The translations under genes were made by a program, and so were the position numbers. Shown here one piece after another: positions 44,368 to 53,349 of a stretch of DNA of 64,000 nt. Source of the stretch: Stenotrophomonas sp. BIO128-Bstrain (lineage in GTDB: Bacteria; Pseudomonadota; Gammaproteobacteria; Xanthomonadales; Xanthomonadaceae); contig NZ_CP124620.1 of NCBI RefSeq assembly GCF_030128875.1, positions 2,604,001-2,668,000 of the forward strand. The letters are read 5' to 3'. Under the pieces are notes generated by a model. It ran no database searches. It worked only from the letters and a program-made list of their open reading frames with translations, and was not told the DNA's origin. Position 1 is the first letter of the stretch. Each line of letters opens with the position of its first letter.

Positions 44368-46373
44368 GCCTTCAGCTCCGATTTCACCAGGCCCTGCGCC
44401 ACGAGGTGGCGACGGTGCTCATTTTCGATCCGCTCCACTTCCGCGGCCGGCACGTAGTAATCCACGTCCTTGTCGAAGGTGCGCCAGATGAAGGTGCCGA
44501 TCATGCCGACCAGACCCACGATGGCCAGCCACCAGATGTGCCAGATCATCGCAAAGCCGAACACCAGGCTGAAGGCGCCGATCACCACACCGGTGCCGGT
44601 GTTGCGCGGCATGTGGATGTCGGTGTACTTGGCCGGGCGTTCCCACGCCTCACCACGCTGCTTGCGCTCCCAGAACTCGTCCAGTTCGGTGACGCGCGGC
44701 AGCGAGCCGAAGTTGTAGAACGACGGCGGCGAAGAGGTTTCCCACTCCAGCGTACGCGCGTCCCACGGGTCGCCGGTCAGGTCGGCGGTCTTCTTGCGGT
44801 CGCGGATCGACACGGCGATCTGGATGATCTGGCACAGGATGCCGGCACCGATGATGAAGGCACCGCACATGGCGATGATCAGCAGCGGCTGGTACTCCAT
44901 GTTCGGGTAGCTCTGCATGCGGCGGGTCATGCCCATGAAGCCCAGGATGTACAGCGGCATGAACGCGACATAGAAGCCGATGAACCAGCACCAGAACGCG
45001 CGCTTGCCCCAGGTTTCATTGAGGCGGAAGCCGAACATCTTCGGCCACCAGTAGGTGATGCCGGCGAACATGCCGAACACCACGCCGCCGATGATGACGT
45101 TGTGGAAGTGGGCGATCAGGAACAGGCTGTTGTGCAGCACGAAATCGATGGCCGGGATCGCCAGCATCACGCCGGTCATGCCGCCGATGGTGAAGGTGAC
45201 CATGAAGCCGATCGTCCACAGCACCGGGGTCGTGAACTGCACGCGACCGCGGAACATGGTGAACAGCCAGTTGAAGATCTTCACGCCGGTCGGGATCGAG
45301 ATGATCATCGTCGTGATGCCGAAGAAGGCATTGACGTTGGCACCCGAGCCCATGGTGAAGAAGTGGTGCAGCCACACGATGAACGACAGCACGCCGATGC
45401 AGGCGGTGGCGTAGACCATGCCCTTGTAGCCGAACAGCGCCTTGCGCGAGAACGTGGCGATGACCTCGGAGAACACGCCGAAGGCCGGCAGGACCAGGAT
45501 ATAGACTTCCGGGTGACCCCAGATCCAGATCAGGTTGATGTACAGCATGGCGTTGCCGCCACCATCGTTGGTGAAGAAGTGCGTGCCCAGGTAACGGTCC
45601 AGGGTCAGCAGCACCAGGGTGATGGTCAGCACCGGGAAGGCGGCGATGATCAGCACGTTGGTGACCAGCGCGGTCCAGGTGAACACCGGCATCTGCATCA
45701 GCTTCATGCCGGGGGTACGCATCTTCAGGATGGTAATGAAGAAGTTGATGCCGCTCAGCGTGGTACCCAGGCCTGCTACCTGCAGGCCCCAGATGTAGTA
45801 ATCGACACCTACCCCTGGACTGTATTCCTTGCCTGACAACGGCGGGAAGGCCAGCCAGCCGGTCTGCGCGAACTCACCGACACCCAGCGAGATCATCACC
45901 AGGCCCGCGCCCGCCACGAACAGCCAGAAGCTGAGCGAGTTGACGAACGGGAAGGCCACGTCGCGTGCGCCGATCTGCAGCGGCACGACAACGTTCATCA
46001 GGCCGGTGATCAGCGGCATCGCCACGAAGAAGATCATGATCACGCCGTGGGCGGTGAAGATCTGGTCGTAGTGATGGGGAGGCAGGACGCCCTCGTTGCC
46101 GCCAGCGGCCATGGCCTGCTGGACGCGCATCATGATCGCGTCGGCGAAGCCGCGCAGCAGCATGACGAAGGCGACGATGAGGTACATCACGCCGATCTTC
46201 TTGTGGTCTACCGAGGTGAACCACTCTTTCCAGAGATAGCCCCACAGCTTGAACTTGGTGATCAGGGCCAGCACGAGCAGGCCACCGATCCCCGCGCCGA
46301 TCAGCGTGGTGATGATGATCGGGTCGTGCGGGATGTCGGCAAAGGTCAGTTTACCCAACAGATTCATGGTCAT
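44364..46373 (-). CDS. cyoB: Cytochrome bo ubiquinol oxidase subunit I
   Basis: 669 residues, the catalytic haem-copper subunit. [14 protein letters not shown] holds the CuB His/cross-linked Tyr; HFHNVIIGG is the haem-ligand region; [12 protein letters not shown] and WAFFTIGG-like segments are as expected. It reduces oxygen to water with electrons from ubiquinol and pumps protons. ATGA overlaps on both sides. Confidence 0.98.
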   Translation of the reverse strand: MTMNLLGKLTFADIPHDPIIITTLIGAGIGGLLVLALITKFKLWGYLWKEWFTSVDHKKIGVMYLIVAFVMLLRGFADAIMMRVQQAMAAGGNEGVLPPHHYDQIFTAHGVIMIFFVAMPLITGLMNVVVPLQIGARDVAFPFVNSLSFWLFVAGAGLVMISLGVGEFAQTGWLAFPPLSGKEYSPGVGVDYYIWGLQVAGLGTTLSGINFFITILKMRTPGMKLMQMPVFTWTALVTNVLIIAAFPVLTITLVLLTLDRYLGTHFFTNDGGGNAMLYINLIWIWGHPEVYILVLPAFGVFSEVIATFSRKALFGYKGMVYATACIGVLSFIVWLHHFFTMGSGANVNAFFGITTMIISIPTGVKIFNWLFTMFRGRVQFTTPVLWTIGFMVTFTIGGMTGVMLAIPAIDFVLHNSLFLIAHFHNVIIGGVVFGMFAGITYWWPKMFGFRLNETWGKRAFWCWFIGFYVAFMPLYILGFMGMTRRMQSYPNMEYQPLLIIAMCGAFIIGAGILCQIIQIAVSIRDRKKTADLTGDPWDARTLEWETSSPPSFYNFGSLPRVTELDEFWERKQRGEAWERPAKYTDIHMPRNTGTGVVIGAFSLVFGFAMIWHIWWLAIVGLVGMIGTFIWRTFDKDVDYYVPAAEVERIENEHRRHLVAQGLVKSELKA

Positions 46374-47443
46374 TCTCCCGAGCCGTCGTGACCGGCGTGA
46401 CCGGCTGCGGCGTGCTCGTCTGCAGTGTGTGCGGCGTCCGCGGCAGCGGGCTGGTCGGCATGGACCGGCAGCTTCGCTTCGTCGTGGGCTCCGCTCATGG
46501 CCTGCATGTCGTGGCCTTCATGGCTTTCGCCTTCGGCGCCGTCATGCTTCATGGCCTTGTGGTCGTGCTTCATGCCGTAGTGCTGGTTGTCGCCCATGTG
46601 CTTGGCGATGACCCAGTCGAACAGGCCGGCCTCGGTGGTGCCGTAATAGGTCACCGGGTGCCAGTCGTGGTTCTTCTCGGCAACCAGCGCAGCGAAGGCG
46701 GTCTTGTCCAGGGTCGCGCTTTGGGCACGCACCTTGGTCAGCCACTGCTGGTACTCCGCCTCGGTCACCGAGTGCGCGGAGAAATGCATCTTGCTGAAGC
46801 CCGCGCCGCTGTAGTGCGAGGACATGCCCGGGAACTCACCGGTCTCGTTTGCGATCAGGTGGAGCTTGGTCTCCATGGCCGTCATCGAGTAGATCATGCT
46901 GCCCAGGTGCGGGATGAAGAACGCATTCATCACCGAATCGGACGTGATCTTGAAGTTCAGCGGGGTATCGACCGGGAAGGTGATCTCGTTGACGGTGGCG
47001 ATGTTCTCTTCGGGATAGATGAAGAGCCACTTCCAGTCCAGCGAGATGGCTTCGATCACCACCGGCTTCTTGTCCGAGTCCAGCGGACGGTACGGATCCA
47101 GCGCGTGCGAGGAACGCCAGGTCAGCACGGCCAGCACCAGCACGATCATGCACGGGATCGACCAGACCACCACTTCGATGGCCGTGGAGTGCGACCACTT
47201 CGGCTCATAACGGGCCTTGGTATTGGTCGCACGGTACTTCCACGCGAAGGTGAGGGTCATGATGATGACCGGCACGACAACCAGCAGCATCAGCACGGTC
47301 GCCGTGATGAGCAGGGTCTTCTCGTCGTGGCCGATCTGGCCCTTGGGGTTGAGGATGGCCGAGTTGCAGCCCGTCAGGAACACGGACAACGCAAACAGCA
47401 GGCCCGGACGCAGGAAGCGTCCAAGGGGTTTCAACGGAATCAT
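46370..47443 (-). CDS. cyoA: Cytochrome bo ubiquinol oxidase subunit II (lipoprotein)
   Basis: 357 residues from an ATG at 47443 (a TTG four codons earlier is possible). Lipobox VFLTGCNS; two membrane helices follow; the cupredoxin domain has [20 protein letters not shown]. The Cu ligands are absent, as is normal for quinol oxidases. The last 70 or so residues are a His/Met/Ala/Glu-rich tail ([20 protein letters not shown]), longer and more His-rich than in E. coli. First gene of cyoABCD. Confidence 0.96.
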   Translation of the reverse strand: MIPLKPLGRFLRPGLLFALSVFLTGCNSAILNPKGQIGHDEKTLLITATVLMLLVVVPVIIMTLTFAWKYRATNTKARYEPKWSHSTAIEVVVWSIPCMIVLVLAVLTWRSSHALDPYRPLDSDKKPVVIEAISLDWKWLFIYPEENIATVNEITFPVDTPLNFKITSDSVMNAFFIPHLGSMIYSMTAMETKLHLIANETGEFPGMSSHYSGAGFSKMHFSAHSVTEAEYQQWLTKVRAQSATLDKTAFAALVAEKNHDWHPVTYYGTTEAGLFDWVIAKHMGDNQHYGMKHDHKAMKHDGAEGESHEGHDMQAMSGAHDEAKLPVHADQPAAADAAHTADEHAAAGHAGHDGSGE

Positions 47444-47818
47444 CGGTCGATCCAATTGCGTAGGGAATGCCAGTTCAAGCCCGCCTCCGTCCCAGCCAAA
47501 GCCGGTGGTGCCGGTCCAAGGGGACAGGCACGGAGGACGATCATGTCAGCCTTCCAATTTTAGGCCGTCACGCATCATTTAAGAAAGGCATTGACAATGA
47601 TCCAGCGCAGGAAAGGCCTGTTTTGGGCTGCGACACGTTGTCGCAGTGCCGGGCAATGACCCGATTCGGCAACATTCCGGCCCTTGTATAGACATGAACG
47701 GGTCAGTTCCGGGGCTGGCCAGCGCGGACCCGGTTGCAGTGTCCCGGCGCGTGCTGCGCAACGGCCGGCGGGCGGCCACGGTACACGTACCGACGCCCCA
47801 CGTCACCCGCGGCGCCGC
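47444..47818. other. Intergenic region between ldhA and cyoA
   Basis: About 375 bp with no supported gene. The cyo promoter should lie here; a weak candidate -10 (TAAAAT on the minus strand, near 47560) has no good -35. A GGTACACGTACC palindrome lies near 47778-47792. I see nothing else. Confidence 0.4.
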
Positions 47819-48823
47819 TCAGACCGCCCGCACCCGATTCGCGCACGCCGCCCCACTGGCGAAGTCCGCCAGGTTGCGCAGCGTGATGTCGGAAATCTCC
47901 TGCAGCGCCTCGACCGTGAAGAAGCCCTGGTGCCCCGTCACGAGCACGTTGGGGAAGGTCATCAGGCGCTGGAACGCGTCATCGTCGATGATCTCGCCGG
48001 ACCGGTCCTGGAAGAACAGCCCACTCTCCTGCTCGTAGACATCGATGGCCAGGTGGCCGAGGCGGCGCGATTTCAGCGCGCGGATCACCGCATGGGTATC
48101 CACCAGCCCGCCGCGCGAGGTATTGACCAGCATCGCCCCGGGCTTCATTGCGGCCAGTGAGGCGTCGTCGATCAGGTGATGGGTGTCCGGCGTCAGCGGG
48201 CAGTGCAGCGAGACGATGTCTGATCGGGCCAGCAGGTCCTCCAGCGCGACCGATGCGCCAACGGCGGTGAATCCGGGCGATGGATACGGATCGTGGCCCA
48301 GCACGGTACAGCCCATGCCCTTGAAGATGCGGGCGGTGGCCAGGCCGATCTGACCGGTGCCGACGATGCCCACGGTCTTGCCGTGCAGGGTGCGGCCGAG
48401 CAACCCATCGAGCATGAAGTTGCCCTCGCGCACCCGGTTGTAGGCGCGGTGGGTCTGCCGGTTGAGCGTCATCACCATGGCCAGGGCATGCTCTGCCACG
48501 GCTTCGGGGGAGTAAGCCGGCACGCGTGCCACGAACAGGCCCAACTGCTCCGCCGCGGCCAGGTCGACATTGTTGAAGCCCGCACAGCGCAGCAGGATCG
48601 CGCGCACCCCCTGTGCATGCAGCGCCTGCAGTACCGGGGCGTCCAACCGGTCGTTCACGAACACACAGACCGCCTCGCAGTCCTGCGCCAGTGCCGCGGT
48701 ATGTACCTCCAGCGCGGCATCGAAATACAGGAACTCGAAGGACGTCCCTGCCCCGCGGCGTTGCTTGGCCTCATCGAGAAACTGCTGGTCGTACGGGCGG
48801 GCGCTGAATACTGCGATCTTCAT
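47819..48823 (-). CDS. ldhA: D-lactate dehydrogenase (2-hydroxyacid dehydrogenase)
   Basis: 334 residues, closely matching the E. coli LdhA outline: CEAVCVFVNDRLDAPVL, LLRCAGFNNVDLAAAEQLGL, VPAYSPEAVAEHA, NAD-binding GIVGTGQIGLATARIFKGMG, catalytic Arg in NTSRGGLVDT, Glu in VYEQESGLFF and His in TGHQGFFT. It reduces pyruvate to D-lactate or the reverse. Cytoplasmic. Single gene between cyo and a small membrane-protein gene on the other strand. Confidence 0.92.
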   Translation of the reverse strand: MKIAVFSARPYDQQFLDEAKQRRGAGTSFEFLYFDAALEVHTAALAQDCEAVCVFVNDRLDAPVLQALHAQGVRAILLRCAGFNNVDLAAAEQLGLFVARVPAYSPEAVAEHALAMVMTLNRQTHRAYNRVREGNFMLDGLLGRTLHGKTVGIVGTGQIGLATARIFKGMGCTVLGHDPYPSPGFTAVGASVALEDLLARSDIVSLHCPLTPDTHHLIDDASLAAMKPGAMLVNTSRGGLVDTHAVIRALKSRRLGHLAIDVYEQESGLFFQDRSGEIIDDDAFQRLMTFPNVLVTGHQGFFTVEALQEISDITLRNLADFASGAACANRVRAV

Positions 48824-48892
48824 GAGGCGATCCCCGGGAGTTCGAGCATCACGATACCGCAGTACACTCCGGCCAACTGCCTGGAGCCTGCC

Positions 48893-49237
48893 GTGTCCCT
48901 GACTGCCCGCCTTCTCCGCTGGACCGCCACGCCGATGGCCCGGCGCGGCCTGTTCGTGCTCACGTGCGCGGCCGTGATCGTGATGGCCTGCAATCCATTG
49001 CTGGCGCCCTTGCTGCCCGTGGTGGATGCGCTGGGTCTGGATGTACTGGTCCTGCTCATGGGTGCGCAGGCGATGGCACTGCTGCCATGGGTGCGGCTGC
49101 ATGCCCGTCGTATCGCGCGCATCACCCTGCGTTTGCTGCTGGGTACCCTCGCCGGTGCCATCGCCAGTTTCATCGGCGGCTATCTGCGGCAACTGGTATT
49201 CGCCATGGCCACGCGTTGGACCCACGCGCGCCCGTGA
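48893..49237 (+). CDS. Small hydrophobic protein of unknown function
   Basis: 114 residues from a GTG at 48893. Two or three hydrophobic segments (GLFVLTCAAVIVMACNPLL, ALGLDVLVLLMGAQAMALLP, LRLLLGTLAGAIASFIGGYL) and basic ends. No known family. The hydrolase gene starts 35 bp after, so co-transcription is possible. Confidence 0.6.
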   Translation: MSLTARLLRWTATPMARRGLFVLTCAAVIVMACNPLLAPLLPVVDALGLDVLVLLMGAQAMALLPWVRLHARRIARITLRLLLGTLAGAIASFIGGYLRQLVFAMATRWTHARP

Positions 49238-49272
49238 CCTAGTATTCGGCCCTTGCAAGACGCCATGGGTGG

Positions 49273-50079
49273 ATGTGCGTGGAAAGTTTCGAGCGGTTCA
49301 ACGGGCGCCGTAGTGGTGAGGGCAAGGCGGTCGCGATCCTGTCACACGGCTTTGGTACCGATCAGACCGCATGGAATGCATTGCGCCCGTGGTTTGAAGC
49401 GCGCTATGACGTGATCTCCTTCGATCTTGCCGGCTGTGGCCCGCAAGGTGCGCAGACTTACGATTTCGAACGCCATGGTTCGCTGTTCGGCTACGCCGAC
49501 GATCTGCTCGACATCCTGGATGAGCTCGACGTGCACAACTGCACCTACGTCGGCCATTCGATGAGCGGCATGATCGGCGCGGCCGCTGCGGTGGCACGGC
49601 CGGAGCTGTTCGAGCGGCTGGTCATCATCGGTGCGTCGCCGCGTTATCTCGACGATGACGGCTACACCGGCGGTTTCAAACCGCAGGACCTGGAGCAACT
49701 GTTCGAGAGCATGCGCGCCAACTACCAGGCCTGGATCGCCGGCTTCGCCCCGATGGTCGTCGGCGTGGAAGACAGCGCGGTCGTTGCCGATTTCTCCAAC
49801 ACCCTGTTCCAGATGCGCCCGGACATCGCGCTCAATACCTCGCGCACGATCTTCACCTCAGATCTGCGCAGCCTGGCTGCGCGGGTTTCCACGCCGGTCC
49901 ACCTGATCCAGACCGCGCACGACGTGGCGGTACCGGTCGCCGTCGGCCAGTGGCTGGCCAACGCGATCGATGGCGCCACCCTGGATGTGATCGATGCTTC
50001 CGGTCACATCCCGCACATGACGGCACCCGATGACGTCATGCGCATTCTCGAACAGCGTTTGGCAGGCCCCACGCGGTGA
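49273..50079 (+). CDS. RsbQ-like alpha/beta hydrolase
   Basis: 268 residues. The catalytic triad is visible: Ser96 in GHSMSGMIGA, Asp in QTAHDVAVP, His in ASGHIPHMTAP. The sequence ILSHGFGTDQTAWNALRPWF and LIIIGASPRYLDD-like strand are typical of the RsbQ/D14/KAI2 group, whose bacterial member RsbQ works with a PAS-domain partner in stress signalling. Its stop overlaps the start of a PAS/GGDEF protein as GTGA, so the two are coupled. Confidence 0.88.
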   Translation: MCVESFERFNGRRSGEGKAVAILSHGFGTDQTAWNALRPWFEARYDVISFDLAGCGPQGAQTYDFERHGSLFGYADDLLDILDELDVHNCTYVGHSMSGMIGAAAAVARPELFERLVIIGASPRYLDDDGYTGGFKPQDLEQLFESMRANYQAWIAGFAPMVVGVEDSAVVADFSNTLFQMRPDIALNTSRTIFTSDLRSLAARVSTPVHLIQTAHDVAVPVAVGQWLANAIDGATLDVIDASGHIPHMTAPDDVMRILEQRLAGPTR

Positions 50080-51410
50080 CGACCTCCGACAGTGAAGCGC
50101 TTGCCGCGCTGTGCCAGTTCGCCCGTCTCGCCTCCCACGCCGACCTGGTGATGGCAGTGGAGGTGGACGCCGGCGGGAGGGCGACCTGGGCTGTCTCGGC
50201 CCCGGCACTGCCCTCGTCGAGCTTCAACCTGGCGCGCAGCGGCATCCTCGAGGCGCGCTGGAGCGGCGAGGCCATGGACGCAGCGGACTTCCGGCTGCCG
50301 ACGGCGATCATCCATGCCCTGGAAGGCCGTCCCGCCCGCCTGCTGTACGTTCCGGCCCCCTCCCACGGCGCGCCGCTGAGTGGCCTGCTGCTGCTCTGGC
50401 GGAGCGTCCCTGCCCCTGCAACCTTGACGGCACAGGTGCCACTGCTGGCCACGAGCGTGGCCCGACTGCTGTCCGCACGGCGCGAAGCCGCGCGCGGCAC
50501 GATCGTCCGCAATCAGTTCCTGGACCTGTTTGAAAGCGTGCCGGCGGGCATCGTGCTGATCGACGGGGATGGCGTCGGCGCGGCGGTCAACGAGCACGCC
50601 GCGGAGCTGCTGGGCTGCACGGCTGGCAATCACCGGGCGGCGGATCTGGCCGGCCCGATGCGCGCCCTGCGCCAACGCTGCGACAACCACGCCGAGCTGG
50701 AACTGGCCTACAGCGCTCAGATGAACAACGATCAGTTCGCCGCCAAGCAGAACTGGACCCTGGGCGAACGCACCTTCGAAGTGGACACCCATCCGGTACG
50801 CGGCAACGGCGCACACGGGCGCATCTGGCTGTTCACCGATGTCACCGCGGACCTGCTGATGGCCGCCGAGCTGCGCCGCCTGGCGTCCTCGGACCCGTTG
50901 ACCGGCGTCCCCAACCGCCGTCATTTCGAAGAATGCTCGGCCCAGATCATCGCCGCCCGCGAAGCCAACGGCCGTGCGGTGGCGGTGCTGATGGTGGACG
51001 TGGACCACTTCAAGAAGATCAACGATACCTACGGCCATCCGGTCGGCGATGAAGTCCTCAAAGTAGTCGCCAAGCGCTGCCGCGACGCCCTGCGGGAGCG
51101 CGATCTGTTCGCCCGCTTCGGCGGCGAAGAGTTCATCGCCCTGCTGGCGGCGTCGCCCGTCGATGAGATTCCCGCCGCCGCCGAGCGACTGCGCAGTGCG
51201 GTGGCCGCTGAGCCGATCCTCGTGGGCAGCGAGCGCGTTGCCGTCTCCGTCAGCGTCGGGGGCGCGATCGGCGAGGCGTTGCCAGGTCGCGACCAGCGGC
51301 TGCTGGAGGCGCTGATCGCCCGGGCGGATGAGGCGCTGTATGACGCCAAGACCAGCGGGCGCAACCGGGTCCGGATGGCGGTCCTGGAGCCTGACCTGAT
51401 CGACCCCTGA
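50076..51410 (+). CDS. PAS-GGDEF diguanylate cyclase
   Basis: 444 residues from a GTG that overlaps the hydrolase stop. An N-terminal domain of about 140 residues is not recognised (GAF-like outline). A PAS-like domain follows (FLDLFESVPAGIVLIDGDGVGAAVNEHA, about 148-260). The C-terminal GGDEF domain has DPLTGVPNRRHFEEC, VDVDHFKKINDTYGH, RxxD I-site (RERD) and ARFGGEEFIALL, so it should make c-di-GMP. The coupled RsbQ-like hydrolase may supply or process its PAS ligand. Confidence 0.88.
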   Translation: MTTSDSEALAALCQFARLASHADLVMAVEVDAGGRATWAVSAPALPSSSFNLARSGILEARWSGEAMDAADFRLPTAIIHALEGRPARLLYVPAPSHGAPLSGLLLLWRSVPAPATLTAQVPLLATSVARLLSARREAARGTIVRNQFLDLFESVPAGIVLIDGDGVGAAVNEHAAELLGCTAGNHRAADLAGPMRALRQRCDNHAELELAYSAQMNNDQFAAKQNWTLGERTFEVDTHPVRGNGAHGRIWLFTDVTADLLMAAELRRLASSDPLTGVPNRRHFEECSAQIIAAREANGRAVAVLMVDVDHFKKINDTYGHPVGDEVLKVVAKRCRDALRERDLFARFGGEEFIALLAASPVDEIPAAAERLRSAVAAEPILVGSERVAVSVSVGGAIGEALPGRDQRLLEALIARADEALYDAKTSGRNRVRMAVLEPDLIDP

Positions 51411-51520
51411 GCCAACCGGGCGCTTGGGGCCCCGGCCCCCTCCCTGGGCGCGCCTGAACCCATCAGCCACGTCCCGCGGGCCCATTGGAGATCTGTGCAC
51501 GGGCACTTGTCGGCGCGAAC

Positions 51521-51555
51521 CTAACACTGTTAGATTCGCCCCCTAACAACGTTAG
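51521..51555. promoter_or_regulatory. Two tandem TetR-type operators over a promoter
   Basis: CTAACACTGTTAG (51521-51533) and CTAACAACGTTAG (51543-51555) are two palindromes 22 bp apart centre to centre. TTGTCG (51507) and TTAGAT (51530), 17 bp apart, make a promoter overlapped by the first operator. They sit 12 bp before the tetR start, so autoregulation is expected. Confidence 0.8.
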
Positions 51556-51566
51556 GCCAGAACACA

Positions 51567-52199
51567 GTGCGCCAACCCATCGCGCGGGAAGACATCGTCA
51601 AGGCGGCCTTCCGGATCCTCGACGAGGCCGGCCTGGAGGGCATTACCCTGCGCAAAGTGGCCTGCTCGCTGGGCATCCGGGCGCCGTCGTTGTACTGGCA
51701 CTTCAAGAGCAAACAGGCGCTGATCGACGCCATGGCCGACGCCATGATCTGCGACGTGGCTCGCGTGATTCCCGACGGACAGCCATGGCGGCAGACGCTG
51801 CTGCAGATCGGGCGTGAGTTCCGCCTGGCGTTTAAAGCGCGCCGCGATGGTGCGCGGGTGTATGCGGGCACCTTCCTGGCCACCGAGAACGTGCTGCGGG
51901 TAGGTGAGGCCAGCATCGCCGCGCTGATGGGCGCCGGCGCGCCGGCACGCTTTGCCGCGACCGCGGCGATGGACCTGGTGTACTACACGATGGGCTTCGT
52001 GATCGAGGAGCAGTCCTGGCCCGGCGACGGCAGCATGGAAGCGCTGGGTGAGGCCTTCATGGCGCTGGCCGAGGCGCGCTTCCCCCATTGCTGGCAGGCC
52101 CGTGATGCATGGAGCGAGGTCGATTTCGACGCCCGCTTCGAGCAGGGGCTGGGCCTGATGCTCGATGGCATCGAACGACGCCTGTCGCGCGAATCCTGA
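51567..52199 (+). CDS. TetR-family repressor of the RND operon
   Basis: 210 residues from a GTG. N-terminal HTH: VKAAFRILDEAGLEGITLRKVACSLGIRAPSLYWHFKSKQALIDAM. The C-terminal domain resembles the tetracycline-repressor type. It is followed by the RND genes in the same direction and preceded by two palindromes, so it probably represses its own operon until a ligand binds. Confidence 0.9.
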   Translation: MRQPIAREDIVKAAFRILDEAGLEGITLRKVACSLGIRAPSLYWHFKSKQALIDAMADAMICDVARVIPDGQPWRQTLLQIGREFRLAFKARRDGARVYAGTFLATENVLRVGEASIAALMGAGAPARFAATAAMDLVYYTMGFVIEEQSWPGDGSMEALGEAFMALAEARFPHCWQARDAWSEVDFDARFEQGLGLMLDGIERRLSRES

Positions 52200-52248
52200 T
52201 TTCCCGATGCCTTTCTTTTCCCGCTGTTCCGACCCGGAAAGCCTCTCG

Positions 52249-53349
52249 ATGCGTGCACCCTACCTCCGCAGTTTTTCCCTGATCCTGGCTGTCGCGCTGC
52301 TGTCCGCCTGCGGCGGCAAGGACGACAAGGCCGCGGCCGACGCCACGGCCGCCAGCTCCGCGCTGCCGGTCTCGCTGGCGCCCGCGCAGCAGCAGACCAT
52401 GGCCCGCACGGTGCTGGTCTCCGGGCCGGTGACCGCCTATGAAGAAATGCAGTTGGGCGTGGAGATCAGTGGCCAGCGCGTGACCGCGTTGCTGGTGGAC
52501 GTGGGGCAATGGGTCAAGCGGGGCCAGGTGCTGCTGCAGGTGGACCACCGCACCCTGGACAGCGAGCTGGCGCAGGCCGACGCCTCGTTGCGACAGGCGC
52601 AGGCCTCGCAGGAACTGGCCCGCATGAACTACGAGCGCAGCGCCAAGCTGGCCGCCCAGCAGCTGATCAGCGAAAGCAGCCTGGATGAGCTGCGCGCCTC
52701 ACGCATCAATGCCGAAGCGCAGACCTCCACCGCACGTGCCGCGCGCGACGCGGCCAAGCTGCGCCGCGATTTCGCCGACCTGCGCGCACCCGCCGACGGC
52801 CTGATTTCCAAGCGCCTGGTGCAGCCGGGCCAGGTGGTCTCCGCCGGTACCGAGCTGCTGCGCCTGATCCGCGATGGCCGCCTGGAGTGGCGTGCGGAGC
52901 TGCCGGAAAACCAGCTGGCCGATGTCGCCGTCGGCAACACGGTTGAGCTGCCGTATGCGGGCCAGGTGGTCAGTGGCCGCATCCGCGCGGTCACCCCGGG
53001 TGTCGATGGACAGACCCGCACCGGCACGATCTATGCCGACCTGCCAGCCCCCGGCCCACTCAAGCAGGGCATCTACGTGGATGGCCGCATCGTCACCGGC
53101 GACGGCCCGGTGCTGACCATCCCGACCGCGGCGATCGTGCAGCGCGACGGCCACAACTATGTGTTCACCGTGAACGACAAGCAGCAGGCCACCCGCCACC
53201 GCGTCAGCACCGGCCAGGCCGTGCAGGGCCGCACTGCGATCCTTGAAGGCCTGAAGGCCGGTGACCAGGTCGTGGTGGATGGCGCCGGCTTCCTCGGTGA
53301 GGGCGACCGCGTGCGTGTGGTCGCTGCGACCAAGGCCGCCGCACGATGA
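52249..53349 (+). CDS. RND efflux membrane-fusion lipoprotein
   Basis: 366 residues from an ATG at 52249 (ATG 52207 also possible). Lipobox LLSACGGK. The lipoyl/barrel-sandwich halves (GVEISGQRVTALLVDVGQWV, then LRAPADGLISKRLVQPGQVV) flank a coiled hairpin of about 80 residues. It bridges the RND pump to an outer-membrane channel. Overlaps the RND gene by 4 bp. Confidence 0.92.
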   Translation: MRAPYLRSFSLILAVALLSACGGKDDKAAADATAASSALPVSLAPAQQQTMARTVLVSGPVTAYEEMQLGVEISGQRVTALLVDVGQWVKRGQVLLQVDHRTLDSELAQADASLRQAQASQELARMNYERSAKLAAQQLISESSLDELRASRINAEAQTSTARAARDAAKLRRDFADLRAPADGLISKRLVQPGQVVSAGTELLRLIRDGRLEWRAELPENQLADVAVGNTVELPYAGQVVSGRIRAVTPGVDGQTRTGTIYADLPAPGPLKQGIYVDGRIVTGDGPVLTIPTAAIVQRDGHNYVFTVNDKQQATRHRVSTGQAVQGRTAILEGLKAGDQVVVDGAGFLGEGDRVRVVAATKAAAR

